Source: Eudorina sp. 2006-703-Eu-15 (lineage: Eukaryota > Chlorophyta > Chlorophyceae > Chlamydomonadales > Volvocaceae). From it: DNA of 64,000 nucleotides. The translations under genes were made by a program, and so were the position numbers. The notes beneath the pieces were generated by a model. It saw only the letters and a program-made list of their open reading frames with translations. It searched no databases and was not told the DNA's origin. Of the stretch, positions 1-10,400 are shown piece after piece. The first letter of the stretch is position 1, and each line of letters begins with the position of its first letter. The stretch spans positions 983,211 through 1,047,210 of the forward strand of contig BDSI01000030.1 in assembly GCA_003117195.1 (NCBI GenBank), in the 5' to 3' direction.

Positions 1-80
1 CAGAGCCAGGAGGAGGAGGAGCGGGGGAGCGACCCGTGGGTTGGGAGGACCGCGGTGACGATGGTCCATCACTCAATCAG

Positions 81-131
81 CAGGTGCTGCTGCAGGTGCT
101 GCTGCAAGTGCTGCTGCAGGTGCTGCTGCGT
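81..131. repeat. 12-bp tandem repeat (caggtgctgctg)
   Basis: About four imperfect copies of a 12-bp CTG-rich unit lie in the probable next intron, or an unrecognised exon, of the CLC gene. On the minus strand one frame would read a Gln-Gln-His-Leu repeat that soon hits a stop, so I do not call it coding. Confidence 0.7.
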
Positions 132-663
132 TGGGTAGGCTGACGCCTCCCATGCGCCTGACGACGGCCGTCAGCGCATCGGAGCACGCCTGAGCACCCA
201 GCTGCCCCCGGGTTCCGAGGGGTGGAACCCGAGCACAAGCCCAGGCCAACCCTTGCCCCTTCCTTACCCCCTGGACTCCGCTCCAAACCCCCCGGTGGAC
301 ACATCCCGCCGCCGGGACCCCCGCCTCGGCGACCAGCGCAGCCGATCACCTCCACCGAATCGCTATTCCTTCTTCCTTCCCCCCTCCTTCCTCAATTTAA
401 CCCCCTCCGTGACGTCTTTTCCGGCCCCAAACCTGCCCACCCACCCACCCACCCCCTTCCTCACCGTCAGTCAAGCCGCCCCCCCTTTCTGTCAATGAAG
501 ACAGCGAAGCCTCAAAAGAGCAACAAACCGATAACCGCCGATGTAGTCATTGACGAAGACGGCGAAGCGTTGACTCCAACGAATCAAGTAGAAGCTGATA
601 TGTCCAGATAGTCCCCCCAGCCCCCGCCCCTCGCTCCCCGCCCCCCCCGTCCCCCCCCCTCAC

Positions 664-876
664 CGTATCCAGCAGGAAGGCCACCAGTCCTGTGGCCACC
701 CCAATGGCCGCCATCATCACCCACCGGTCCCAGTTGCGGCGGTGGGGCTGCGGTGGCAAGGGAGGGAGGCGGAAGGGGGATCCAGGAAATTGGTAGACAT
801 ATCCAAATTGTGCCGCGGAAGGGGGAGGGGACCAACGAGCGGCGGCGGCGGCGACAGCAGGCGAGATGGCAACGGG

Positions 877-907
<31 letters not shown>

Positions 908-2988
908 CCAAGCGACACTGCAGGACAGAGTATTTCTTGGCAGCTACAGGCAGATACGCGACACTCAAGGACGGACTCGTCCATGGCCTGGATCGAAAGG
1001 TGACTGCCCCGTGTCTGTCTGTTAGCAGGAGCGGGGAGGTGACGAAGACGGGACTTGGCGAGCATCAAGCCGCGAGGTCTGTCTCCCCGACGTCCTCATC
1101 CTCCTGGAGATGTTGGGGCCTACGTACAGTCCGCGACCCAGATCCAGATCCATCTCCAGGTTTCAGATCCAGCCAATCATGCATATCCCGATTAAAACCC
1201 AGATCCAGATCCAGATGCAACCCTCAGTCACAGATCCAGATCCAAATCCAGACCCAGATCCAGCACCGCAGCGTGTCGCCGGCGCCGCCGCCCCCACTCG
1301 CCTGCCTGGCCAGCCATTTGCGGTAGGTGGCGCTGTTGGGCGCCAAGTAGTCGATGGACTCCACGTTGGACAGCTTGACGCGCTCTGGGGGTTGGGGTTG
1401 GGGTTGGGGTTGAGGTTGGCAAGACGTGGGGCAGAGGGCGGGGAGGGGGGTGGGTAACGGGGCCCCATCCCAGTCGGCTCTCCCTGACGCGCAGTAATCC
1501 GCCCGCCGTTCTGGGACTGCACTCCATGTCCCCCCTGCCCCGCTTCCCTCTCCTACGTACGTCCCTACAGCTCGGGCTCCCGTGGCCCTCTTCTTCGTTT
1601 CGTTTCGGTTGATGGTTTCAGTTGTTGCAGTTGATGTAAAAAGCCAGGGCTCCTTGGGTTTGAGTTTTCAACAGCCTCCAGTGGTGTCCGACTTGTCGAT
1701 ATGGCCGCTCTGAAGTGAGGGGGGTCGTTTCGTTTTGGTGCCCAAGGCTCCAGTCCGCGAACTGGGTCGCGGACTGGGGCCTACAAAGTCGACGTCGCCC
1801 CTCGGCAACGAAGTTTGTCATGTGCAGTCGGTGTTTTGCCTACCGATGGGTTGCATCCCCCTGACCTTCTCCCCCCTGACCTTCTCCCCCCTCACCTTCT
1901 CCCCCCTCACCCTCTCCCCCCTCACCCTCTCCCCCCTCACCCTCTCCCCCCTCACCCTCGGGCGTGAAGTTGTGGTTTACTCGGGCGCTCTCCACATCGT
2001 TGCCCTTCTGTGGCACCCAGGGGGGGAGGGGGGGGCCAGGGTCGGGGGGGGGGCACAGGGACGGACACAATACCATACTATGCCGTACAACATGCCCCCC
2101 GTACTTGCACGGCACCACCGCGCCGCGGCACTGCACCGTGCCCGCACCTTGAAGAAGGCCCGCCAGGCGCCCCGCCAGGAGATGCGGCTCCCGCCATCCA
2201 CGTCGAGACCGCCGCCGCCGGTGTCGGCCCCGCTGCCGCCGCCCCGCCGGTGCCCCCCGCCGAGCAGCGGATCGTGGGCCGCCGCCGCGCCGTTGACATA
2301 CGGATCCTCGTCATCATACCCGTCGTAGAACCGAGAATATTCGCGCATCTCTGCAGACGGGGCGCAACGTCACCAGACGGGCGATGCACGCGCCCCGGTA
2401 CGGAACTGATTGAGGCAGGCAGCACCCCGCGGCATAATACCGCCCGCGACACCGAACAATAACGGGACGCGTCAGCAGATCAACAAGCGGAAATGCTGAT
2501 TCCCCACCGCGCCTGTCCAAGCACGCTCCCCCGAAAGTCGGCCACAGGGGCTGGCCGTGCGGGCAAGCAGCTCCCCGACAGGGACTTGCCAGTGCGTGTT
2601 TAGAGAAGAGACCCAGTGCGTGTGTTTTCAGGGCCGCCACCCGGGGATCAGGGGGGAATGCGCCGCTTGCAACCCCGGGGGAAGTGTGCTCGAAAGGGGT
2701 CCGAGCCGGTAGAAAACAAGTCGTTGAGCGAGGGTCATGTCCGGGTCGACAAAGCAGCGCAACAGCCCAGGAGTGCATCGCGTCGCTGCTGCTGCCTACG
2801 AACCGTCACCTATCGCTGACGAAAACTGACGTGCATGAGGGACAGGTTACGCCAAACTAACTGTCGCTGACACAAGTCCCTTGTACCGACGGGGTCCAGA
2901 GCGTGTCAACAACAGACCTCGCCCACAGCTCACTCTCATCGTCGCAATTACCTGAAAAGGCCACACCCTCTGCACCAGACGACGCCAT
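664..2988 (-). CDS. CLC-type chloride channel/transporter, N-terminal part (continues past left edge)
   Basis: Four exons are seen on the minus strand: 2988-2952, 2350-2148, 1382-1302 and 747-664. They join in frame as phases 1, 0, 0 and 0. The start is the ATG at 2988 (MASSGAEG...). Exon 2 gives an acidic/Tyr N-terminus (MREYSRFYDGYDDEDPYVN) and a Gly-rich stretch. Exon 3 carries RVKLSNVESIDYLAPNS, the cytosolic ESxDY motif that precedes the first helix of CLC proteins. Exon 4 carries NWDRWVMMAAIGVATGLVAF, the first membrane helix with the GIxTGL-like pattern typical of eukaryotic CLCs. The selectivity-filter motifs and CBS domains lie outside the window. The exon 3 donor is read as a GC donor (CAG|gcgagt). 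By family, the product would be a membrane anion channel or Cl-/H+ exchanger. The family call rests on about 130 residues; the N-terminus before exon 3 is not conserved. Confidence 0.72.
785..816 (-). repeat. Dispersed intronic motif, copy A
   Basis: Lies in the CLC intron between the exons ending at 1302 and starting at 747, about 40 nt upstream of the acceptor. On the minus strand it contains ttggatatgtctaccaattt. This matches three other introns in the window (8593-8630, 10208-10245, 59897-59933), all in sense orientation. Confidence 0.6.
876..907. repeat. (GGCA)n microsatellite
   Basis: Seven or so GGCA units in a CLC intron. Confidence 0.85.
1138..1264. repeat. CAGATC-rich hexanucleotide repeat
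   Basis: Degenerate CAGATC/CCAGAT units fill the 5' part of the CLC intron just after the GC donor at 1301. ORFs rich in Asp-Pro or Trp-Ile here are artefacts of the repeat. Confidence 0.75.
1386..1416. repeat. (GGGGTT)n run next to a splice acceptor
   Basis: Four GGGGTT units on the plus strand. Read on the minus strand as (AACCCC)n, they form the pyrimidine-rich tract directly before the acceptor used by the CLC exon that starts at 1382. Confidence 0.7.
1857..1960. repeat. 15-bp minisatellite (ctcaccctctccccc)
   Basis: About seven copies of a 15-bp pyrimidine-rich unit (ctgaccttctccccc changing to ctcaccctctccccc) in the CLC intron between the exons ending at 2148 and starting at 1382. 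Confidence 0.85.
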
Positions 2989-3417
2989 CCGTGCCTCGCC
3001 CACCAGCAGCAGCACGTCGAACTTAACGCGCACGCATGAGGCGTCCAATCCGATCACTGTGAGCTAAACCTACGATTGCGATGATGAAGCTCCAGGTTAC
3101 CGTCCCAAACACGTCTGAAACAGGGTTGATGCAAAATAAGAAGACATCCCGTTGAGGTTTAATGACAATTGCAGATAATCTTCACAGACGGTCTTCATGC
3201 ACCATAATTCACTGTGGTAATGCTGGCATGAAAGTGTTGACACACCTACCGCAATGACGTACACCGCTTGTTTGGACCTTTGCAACCATGATCTTCGCTG
3301 CTGCCGATCTTGTGCTGAATTGGAACAACCGTCGCCAATTGTGCGCACCCACCTGAAGTTCTATCCTGCGGTCTCTAACCTCACCCGGCCGCGACAAGAT
3401 AATTTGGGTCTGCCACC
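2989..3417. promoter_or_regulatory. Shared promoter region between divergent genes
   Basis: These 429 bp separate the CLC start codon (2988, minus) from the start of the plus-strand 213-aa gene (3418). No ORF here is convincing. The interval must hold both 5' UTRs and both promoters. No clear TATA box was identified. Confidence 0.45.
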
Positions 3418-5084
3418 ATGGATGAGGAGCCCCCGTTCAACCTAGCTTTAAACGTTTATAAGGGACCCAACACAATTCCGCATGTCAGCGCGGAAGTCTT
3501 CGGTGCATTCTTCTTGGCGACGAACGTAAGGGAGTCACGGGACATCAGATCTATTCATCGTTTTCGCATTTCTATGGCAATTTGGAACGATGAATTGAAG
3601 CGTCTGTCTAACGATTTTCCTGACCGGGGTCTGCACCTCTCGCCTCTCGCCGGCGGCTTGGTTCGCAGACGGCCCTCCTAGCGCACATGTTCCCTGGGAA
3701 ATTCTTCGGCAGCGAGCTACATGTCCGGAAATGGGAGTAAGTGTCTCAACTTCGATGCCCCCTCTCCGCGGAGGGACTTTCCGGTTGCCGCTGCTAACGG
3801 ACTGCCACTCCCCGTCTGCCTTGCAGCCCGGACTACGTCGCCTCTTGCTGCAACGAACAGGGGATGCGGCGGGAAGCGCTGCAGGGCAAGAAGCCCCACA
3901 TGTGGCTGGTGCGTCGCCTTGCCCTTCCCCGTCTCAGCCCACCCACCCGCTCGGCAACCCTCCCTGATTTAAGGCAGTTCTCACGGAGGGTCTCTTGCAA
4001 AAACCGCGTACAGAGCGCGCGCACACAGATCAGGAGACACATATAAACACACGTAAACACATAAACACGCATGTGTATACAGATTGCCGCCCCAGGACTC
4101 ACGCCCCGGGGATCTAGCCTTGCATCGTGGCCTCGACGCACTCATGAGCTCTACCTGTCCCAACGGCGCGCCGTGTGAGACCACCCCAGTCGCCTACGTC
4201 GGTCCCCCCGCCCGCTGCCCGTTCCCTCCCCTGCCTGCCTTGCTCCTCCGCAGCTGGGCGGTGGGCCCCGGCTTGTCAATGACAGCTGGGAGCGCATGTG
4301 GTGGGACAACCTGCACTGGAAGCGGTGGGTGCACTGGGGCGGGGAGGCGGGGGGGGGGCGCCCGAGGGCACTGGTGCGGGGAGGCGGGGGGGGGGGCGCC
4401 CGAGGGGATCTAACGTCGGGGGGGGCAAGCTCTAAGCCTCAAGCCCGAAACGATGAGTCCGCCGGCTGTGCAAAGCGGGTGCAAGAATGTGGCAAGCACG
4501 CCCCCCGTGCGGGTAATGAGCTCACGATGATTCATGATGACTCATGAGACGATGCGGGGGCTTTCCTTCGGTTGAGGAGGTCCCCGCCCGCGGGTTGCTG
4601 ACGCCCTGCACGGCAACCTGGGTGGGGCCAGCGACAGACCCGACCCGACCAGACCCGACCAGGCTCGGCCAGGTTATCGGCTCATCCCAGACAGGTGTCC
4701 TTGCGGAACGTGCAGAGGAGATGGGTTCTAGGGTTTACGGGGGCGGTCCAGGGTGGGTGCGATCGGTGGGAGGAGGGCGCTGCGCTGCAGATGTATATCT
4801 GGGAGGGGGTGGGTGCGGTGGGCGGGCTGTCGGGGGCGGTCAGCTGCACGAGCCCCCAGAGGCGGTCAGAGGCGGTCGTGGAACAGGTGCTCGCCGTCAT
4901 GTACAGCTACCGGTCTGTTTCTGGAGAGAAACTGATCATCTTCACGGTGTGTGCGTTTGCCTCGCCGGACCTCATGACCCCTCCACGCGTCTCCACCCCT
5001 TCCCTGCCCCCCGGTCTCCCCTCGCACAGGTGGAAGATTCCCCGCACGGGGCCGGCCTTCCCTCAGGACATGTACTGGCAGTAA
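3418..5084 (+). CDS. Unrecognised 213-aa protein
   Basis: Six exons join in frame: 3418-3525, 3669-3736, 3827-3908, 4254-4324, 4691-4948 and 5030-5084. The start ATG has a good context (gccaccATGg). Donors are gtaagg, gtaagt, gtgcgt and gtgggt, and the stop follows ...FPQDMYWQ. The last intron has a length divisible by three and no stop, so retention would also be in frame; its exact donor is uncertain. The protein is Trp-rich in the middle (NDSWERMWWDNLHWKR) and has a hydrophobic stretch near residues 25-45 (AEVFGAFFLATNTALLAHMF), but no domain that I recognise. It is divergent from the CLC gene. The exon structure is convincing; the function is unknown. Confidence 0.6.
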
Positions 5085-5405
5085 TCGTCTGCTCCACGCG
5101 GCTCCGCGCTTGGTAGGAGATGCCTGGGGGCAAGGGCGAAGCTGTTACGCGTGGCCGCGGGTGCGGCGGCGGCGGTGGCGGCTGTTTCGGATCTGGATTT
5201 GGATTTGTCTTCGGGGAGATATCACACACGAAACGGCGTGTCCAGTGATGCTGGGGTGTACCGGCTCATTGTCCGGATGGACCTGTCGGTCGCAACCTTC
5301 GTTGCCGCGTGCTGCTGCAGACGCCGTCCCCAGTTGGGCGTGCAATATACCCGCGTTCCGTGTGCGGTGTGTAGTGAGTGGTATGTTCCGAGTACTGGGT
5401 TGCAC

Positions 5406-5480
5406 CACGGCGGCTTGGCGAGCTCAGTTGCACGGCGGCTTGGCGAGCTCGGTTGCACGGCGGCTTGGCGAGCTCGATTC
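5406..5480. repeat. 25-bp tandem repeat, three copies
   Basis: Three near-identical copies of cacggcggcttggcgagctc plus five variable bases, at 5406-5430, 5431-5455 and 5456-5480. Confidence 0.9.
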
Positions 5481-5619
5481 GGTGGGGCACGAGGCGGTGG
5501 AAACGGAGCTGCGGCCCGGTGCTGCCGCCGCGTCAACACCACCACCTCCGGCGCCGGGTGGCAGGCTGGCGTCGCGTCCTCCCCGGCCACTCACACGCCC
5601 ACTGCCCCACCCGTGGGTA

Positions 5620-5656
5620 CGCGTGCATGTGCGTGTGCGTGTGCGTGTGCGTGTGC
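5620..5656. repeat. GT-rich microsatellite
   Basis: Run of gtgcgtgtgcgt units in the intergenic region. Confidence 0.8.
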
Positions 5657-7085
5657 AGGCCCTCCCGGGGGCAGAGGCCGCCTGATCGCCGGGCACAGGC
5701 AGGCCTCGCTGCGCTGCGCCCACCTTGACGATGCACCGGAACCGACGGCCAAACCCTTCCATTCGGGCAGTCCAGCTTTGGACCTCTCCCTGCGGGCATA
5801 TTGAGCAGGATTCGCGTTACAGACACTCCGCCCCCGAGGACGGGAGGCATGCGGACGTGTCGTGTGCGGCTGTGGCGACGCTGGTCGGGCGACGCAAAGC
5901 TGTCGTGTCGGATCGGACGTTGTGTTTGTGTTGTGTATGTGTGTTCATCGGTGTTAATGGTAGTGTATCTGTATGTGACGGTGGTCCGTGCGCGTGTTTG
6001 CTTTTTTGGTTGGCGGCGGTGATGGGTTTGCCGTCTGCCACCCCTCCACGCACACTGCCATGCACATTTGTTGGGGACGGACTGACTACGCTAGCTCGGT
6101 TACCGTCCCCGACATGTCACTGGAAACTCGGGGCTCGACTGAGCTGAGGTCCCCTTGAATCCACATCGCCCGTGGGCGAGAACCGCTGCTGGTCCTCATG
6201 CAGCTTCGGTGCCGAGTCCACAGACGGGTCAGTCGGTTTCAACAAGTTGCAAGGCCGCAGCACAGCCCATCCTCAAGCTCCACACCATCCTCAACGCGGG
6301 TGAACTGAAAAGAAAAACCAAACCCAGAGATGAACCCGGGCACACCCAACGCGGTTGAATTCTTGGATATGCGCCAGGGAGGATGCGTGCAACCCTGCAG
6401 CTTCTGCCCAACAGGGCGCGAATGATTTCCCCAGTGGCTCCTCCGGGGTCACCTCCATGTACGGTATCTACTCCACACTTGGTAGTCCGCGGCCGCTGCC
6501 GAACTCTCATTGACGCGTGCGGCGGGCTACAAACACGTGTATGTGCTGTCGCTGTCGTCGATGACCGAGGGAGGTCCATAGCAGCGTAACCTGATGCCTT
6601 CGTGAACCCATTTCTCAACGCCCCACCCGACCATCCTGACGGCATGTGGATGTGGATGTGCCCACCCGGGCGCTCATCACGGCAGGGCCGACCCAGCAAC
6701 TGCGACCCAGCAACTGCGCGGGCGAGTCGTCCCGGCGGTTGTAACGCCGCAACAGTCCTTCCAATGTACACAATACACACACCGTAGTGTCCGCGTGCCA
6801 ACTCCGCAACTCATGAACCGCGGCCCGATGACTCCCCCGCCACAGGCCGCACACACTGCCTTGCGGCGTGTGCCCGAGTGGCCCGCCGGGCAGCGGGCCC
6901 CCACCGGCAGGCAGACACGACGACCACCGCCGCAGCCACGCTTCCGATGGCCTGCCGACATGCGCCCTGCTCTGCCGCTGGCTTATCAATCGTCTGCAGC
7001 CTTACTATTTATATATCTATCCTACTATCCTCTATGTTCCTTCCGGGCTGGGCAGTGTGGCATTCGGGCATTGCAGCTATGCCCC

Positions 7086-7090
7086 TTACA
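7086..7090 (-). terminator. Candidate TGTAA polyadenylation signal for the DGAT2-like gene
   Basis: On the minus strand TGTAA occurs about 410 nt after the DGAT2-like stop codon. TGTAA is the usual volvocine polyadenylation signal. The assignment is positional only. Confidence 0.35.
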
Positions 7091-7172
7091 TGACACGAAC
7101 TCCTGCCTTGCCTACGAACACACGGTGCCAGCACAAGCACACACATACACACACCGGTATACACCGGTGATC

Positions 7173-7205
7173 CCTTTGGGGTCCGCTGTAACGTTCATTC
7201 ATTCC
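7173..7205 (-). repeat. Dispersed short repeat with core ACGTTACAGCGG
   Basis: The reverse complement shares about 29 identical bases with 23414-23444 (aatgaacgttacagcggacc and flanks). The core also resembles the repeats near 18850 and 23683. Probably the end of a transposable-element family. Confidence 0.5.
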
Positions 7206-7496
7206 ATTCATACACACACACATACACACACATATACACACACTGCCCCTCAAAGCGCACCCGCGGCACCTTGGGACGGTAGCTCGAGCTACACGGCCGC
7301 AGGCAAGCAAATCCCCCCCTACTGCGGGAACCGGGAAGACGCATGACGTGCCCCTCAAGAAAGCCCCACGGCGGCCTGCACCAAGGTACGGTCATTCGAC
7401 CTCCGGTGGCAACCCCCTGATGCGCCACCCGCTGGCCGGCCGGAGATCGTCTTCCTCCGTCCATCTCCCGCATTTCCATCTCTCCAGCTCCATCGC

Positions 7497-10400
7497 TCAG
7501 TTGATGATGAGGGGCCGGTCAGCCCAGCCGTACTCCGCTTTGTGGTCGTCGTACAACTTCTGCAGCGCCGCGCAGACCTGCGCGTGCACCTGGTTGACCG
7601 TCTCCTCGTACTGCCGTACGTACATTCCGTACGGACGAGTGGATAGAGAAGGGTACGGCAGCGGGGATCAGGGATCGAGACTCAGTGTGAGAGGGGACGC
7701 GGGAGGGCCGTCGACTGCCGGGTGACCGAGGGAGGTCAACCTTCCCCCCGAGCGGGAACCCTCCCTGGACCCCGCAAAGCGTTGCGGGTCCCCCCCCGGC
7801 GTGACGCCTCTGTGCGGGCCCCACTTGTGAGAGGTTTGGGCGACCCGCAAGGCCCAAGCCAGGCACGGCAGCCATCGCAGGTGGAGTTGGCAGCCTCGTC
7901 AGGCACTCTGAGCCGCAGCGCGTCCCCAGCAGCACCCCAGCAGCACCCGGAGCGCGGCGACCCCTGGTCCAGCATTGCTGACCCGCGGGTCGCTTTCCGG
8001 CCGGAGACCTCTCCCGGCCCCCCTCCCTCCCCCCCGAATCCCTCCCTGCCTCCCTCCCTGGACCCCTCCACACCTTGGGATCGTCCCGCGGCACGCGGGT
8101 CACGGCTATGGGCTTCCCCAGCACCATGTAGATGGGGCGGGGCCGGGGCAGCGGCAGGTACCAGTTGCCGTACAGGAAGCCCAGGGCGGCGCGCATGGAG
8201 CGGCTCAGGGAGCTCAGCGCCTGGGGCCCAAAGTCCAGGACCTGGAGAAGAGAGGAGGAGGGGCAGCCCCCCGTGGGGAGGAAAGAGCGGAGGCGGAGGC
8301 TGAGGCGCGCGCAGTGGTGTCCGAGGGACGCGAGGCCGGGGATTTTCGGGGAGGCGCAGGTGGCAAGGGTGAGGGAAGAATGAGCAGGCCGGGAGGGGGC
8401 AATGCACGGCGGCTCCTAACGCAGCGCCGGGCGCTTGCGCAGGGAAGCAGCGCCGGACCCAGAAGAAGGTGTCGGGCCGGGAGGGCCTGGCACTTTGGAC
8501 GTGGGGCGCGCAGAACGCAGTCGGCCATCGTCGCAAAGCGGAGACTGGCAGTGGAGGGCAGGGCTAGTGCAGAGCAGGGGAGGGAAGGTATAGGAAATTC
8601 GTAGACATACTCAAACTGCGCTGCTGCCAGATGATGGGATGGGAGGGCAGGGGAGGGGAGGGCCGCGCGCTGTCTATCGCTGTGGCCCGCTTCGACAAAT
8701 CCCATAATCTGTTCAGTGCTCGTCTCTAGTCAGGTTATCAGATATGCCTCCGGCACTACCGGTGTGCGGCACGGAGACGGTGGCGCCCGCCCACCCGTCC
8801 GTTCCGACGAACAACCCCCTCACACCCTGACATAACATTTAAGACATAATGTGGCCAGGCAGAGCGCGACACGCGGCCTGCGGCCGTACATGGTAAAAAC
8901 ATACAACCCTAGGGGTGCAACCCCGTGCGGCGCGCCCTGCTTTGATCTGATCTCGCCCTCAGCCTGAGTGCCTGTTCCCACTTCGCACCCCTGCCAGTAC
9001 AGTAACCCCCTGCGGGGCCCCCCGTGTGGACCCACCCTGGAGTTACCGAAGTGGAAGACGGGCACGATGCCGCCGTCCACCCCCTCCTCCACCGCCACCC
9101 GCACGAAGCCCTTGCGGTCCTTGAGCATTATCTGAACGAGTGCGGGCAGGGCAGGGTCCCGGGACCGGCCGGGACCGCGGACCGAGGCCGGCGCAGGGCA
9201 GGGCAGGGCAGGGCAGGGTATTGCGTCAAGGGAGCTGTTAAGGCGGGCCGCACAGTCATGGCGTCAAGGTGGGTGGGCATGTGGATCTGGATACAGGACA
9301 CACACGCAGTTGGCCAACCCAACCAACTTGTGGGTCGTATGACCACGTGGGGACGTGGGGTTACGTAGGGTTACGTAGGGTTACGTGGGGTTACGTGGCA
9401 ACCCGACATGACACCCGACGGGCGGCCCTCCACGGCGTTGCGGGCCGTCCCGTGAGGCGCGGCCCCCTGCCTCAACGAACGCGACCGCAGCTCCCAGGAC
9501 ACCCCGCAGCAGCAGCAGCAGCAGCCCCCTCCTCCCTTCCCCCGGCCCCGCCCCGTCCCGCCCCGTCCCTGCCCCGGGGCGCCCCCCCCTTTTTCCCCGT
9601 CCCCGACCTGCTCCTTGTGCTTGTCCTGCATGTACATCTCCGCGATGCCGCCCACGATGACCGCCACACTGCCCCTCTTGAGCACCTGCTTGAAGTGGCG
9701 AGTGGTGGCGGGCACGGAGCCCAGCCAAGCGATGAAGTGGCGCCAGAAGGGCACCGAGAACACCACGTTGGCGGCCAGGCCGTAGATGTCGAAGCCGGGG
9801 AACATGAGCTGGCACTCGGTGGCGCCGATCAGCGGCCCCATGGGGAACACGCCTGGGCAGAGTCAGGGCGGCGGGCGGGCAGGAGGGTCGGGGGCGGGGA
9901 GGGAGGGGGTCAGGGAGGTCAGGAGGTTAAGGGGGTTTTAGGGGGCGGGGTTGGGTTGATAGAACGGCGCGGTTGTGACGCACAGTCAGTCAGGTTTGTG
10001 GGTCGTGCGGCTTGCCTTGATCGCCACACACTAGATCGGGCGCACGGGGTTCGGGATCCCGGGCGTGATCAGCAGTGAGGCGGAGGGGTGGTAGGCCTAT
10101 CCTATACCCTGTCCTCCCCTCCCGAGGTAGGAGACGCGCAGCAGCAGCGGTGCTGACGTCAGCAGGCAGCCGGGTGCACCCCGTACAGGACGAGGGGGTA
10201 TACATAGGGAATCGGTAGACAGGTTTGAAACTGCGCTGCTGCCAGAGCGACGGTCCAAGAGGAACACGGTACGTGGCGAGGGGGTGGGTGGGCTGTGAAC
10301 GCTGGGCGCCGAGGGAGCGCGGGAAGGGGGGCAGTAAGCGCGGGGGCTCCCGTTGCAGCGACGGTGTGCCTTGATCAACAGCGCCCTTACCAAGCCCCAG

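Larger units (their letters stand above)
5085..7085. other. Intergenic region with simple repeats, no gene seen
   Basis: About 2 kb between the ends of two convergent genes. It holds a 25-bp tandem repeat (5406-5480), a GTGTGC microsatellite (5620-5656) and CA-rich runs near 7135-7245. ORFs here are short, lack splice-supported extensions and read low-complexity sequence. No gene is supported. Confidence 0.5.

Noticed and set aside
9356..9398. Telomere-like repeats
   Set aside because: The unit gggttacgta does not match volvocine telomeres and lies inside a gene intron.
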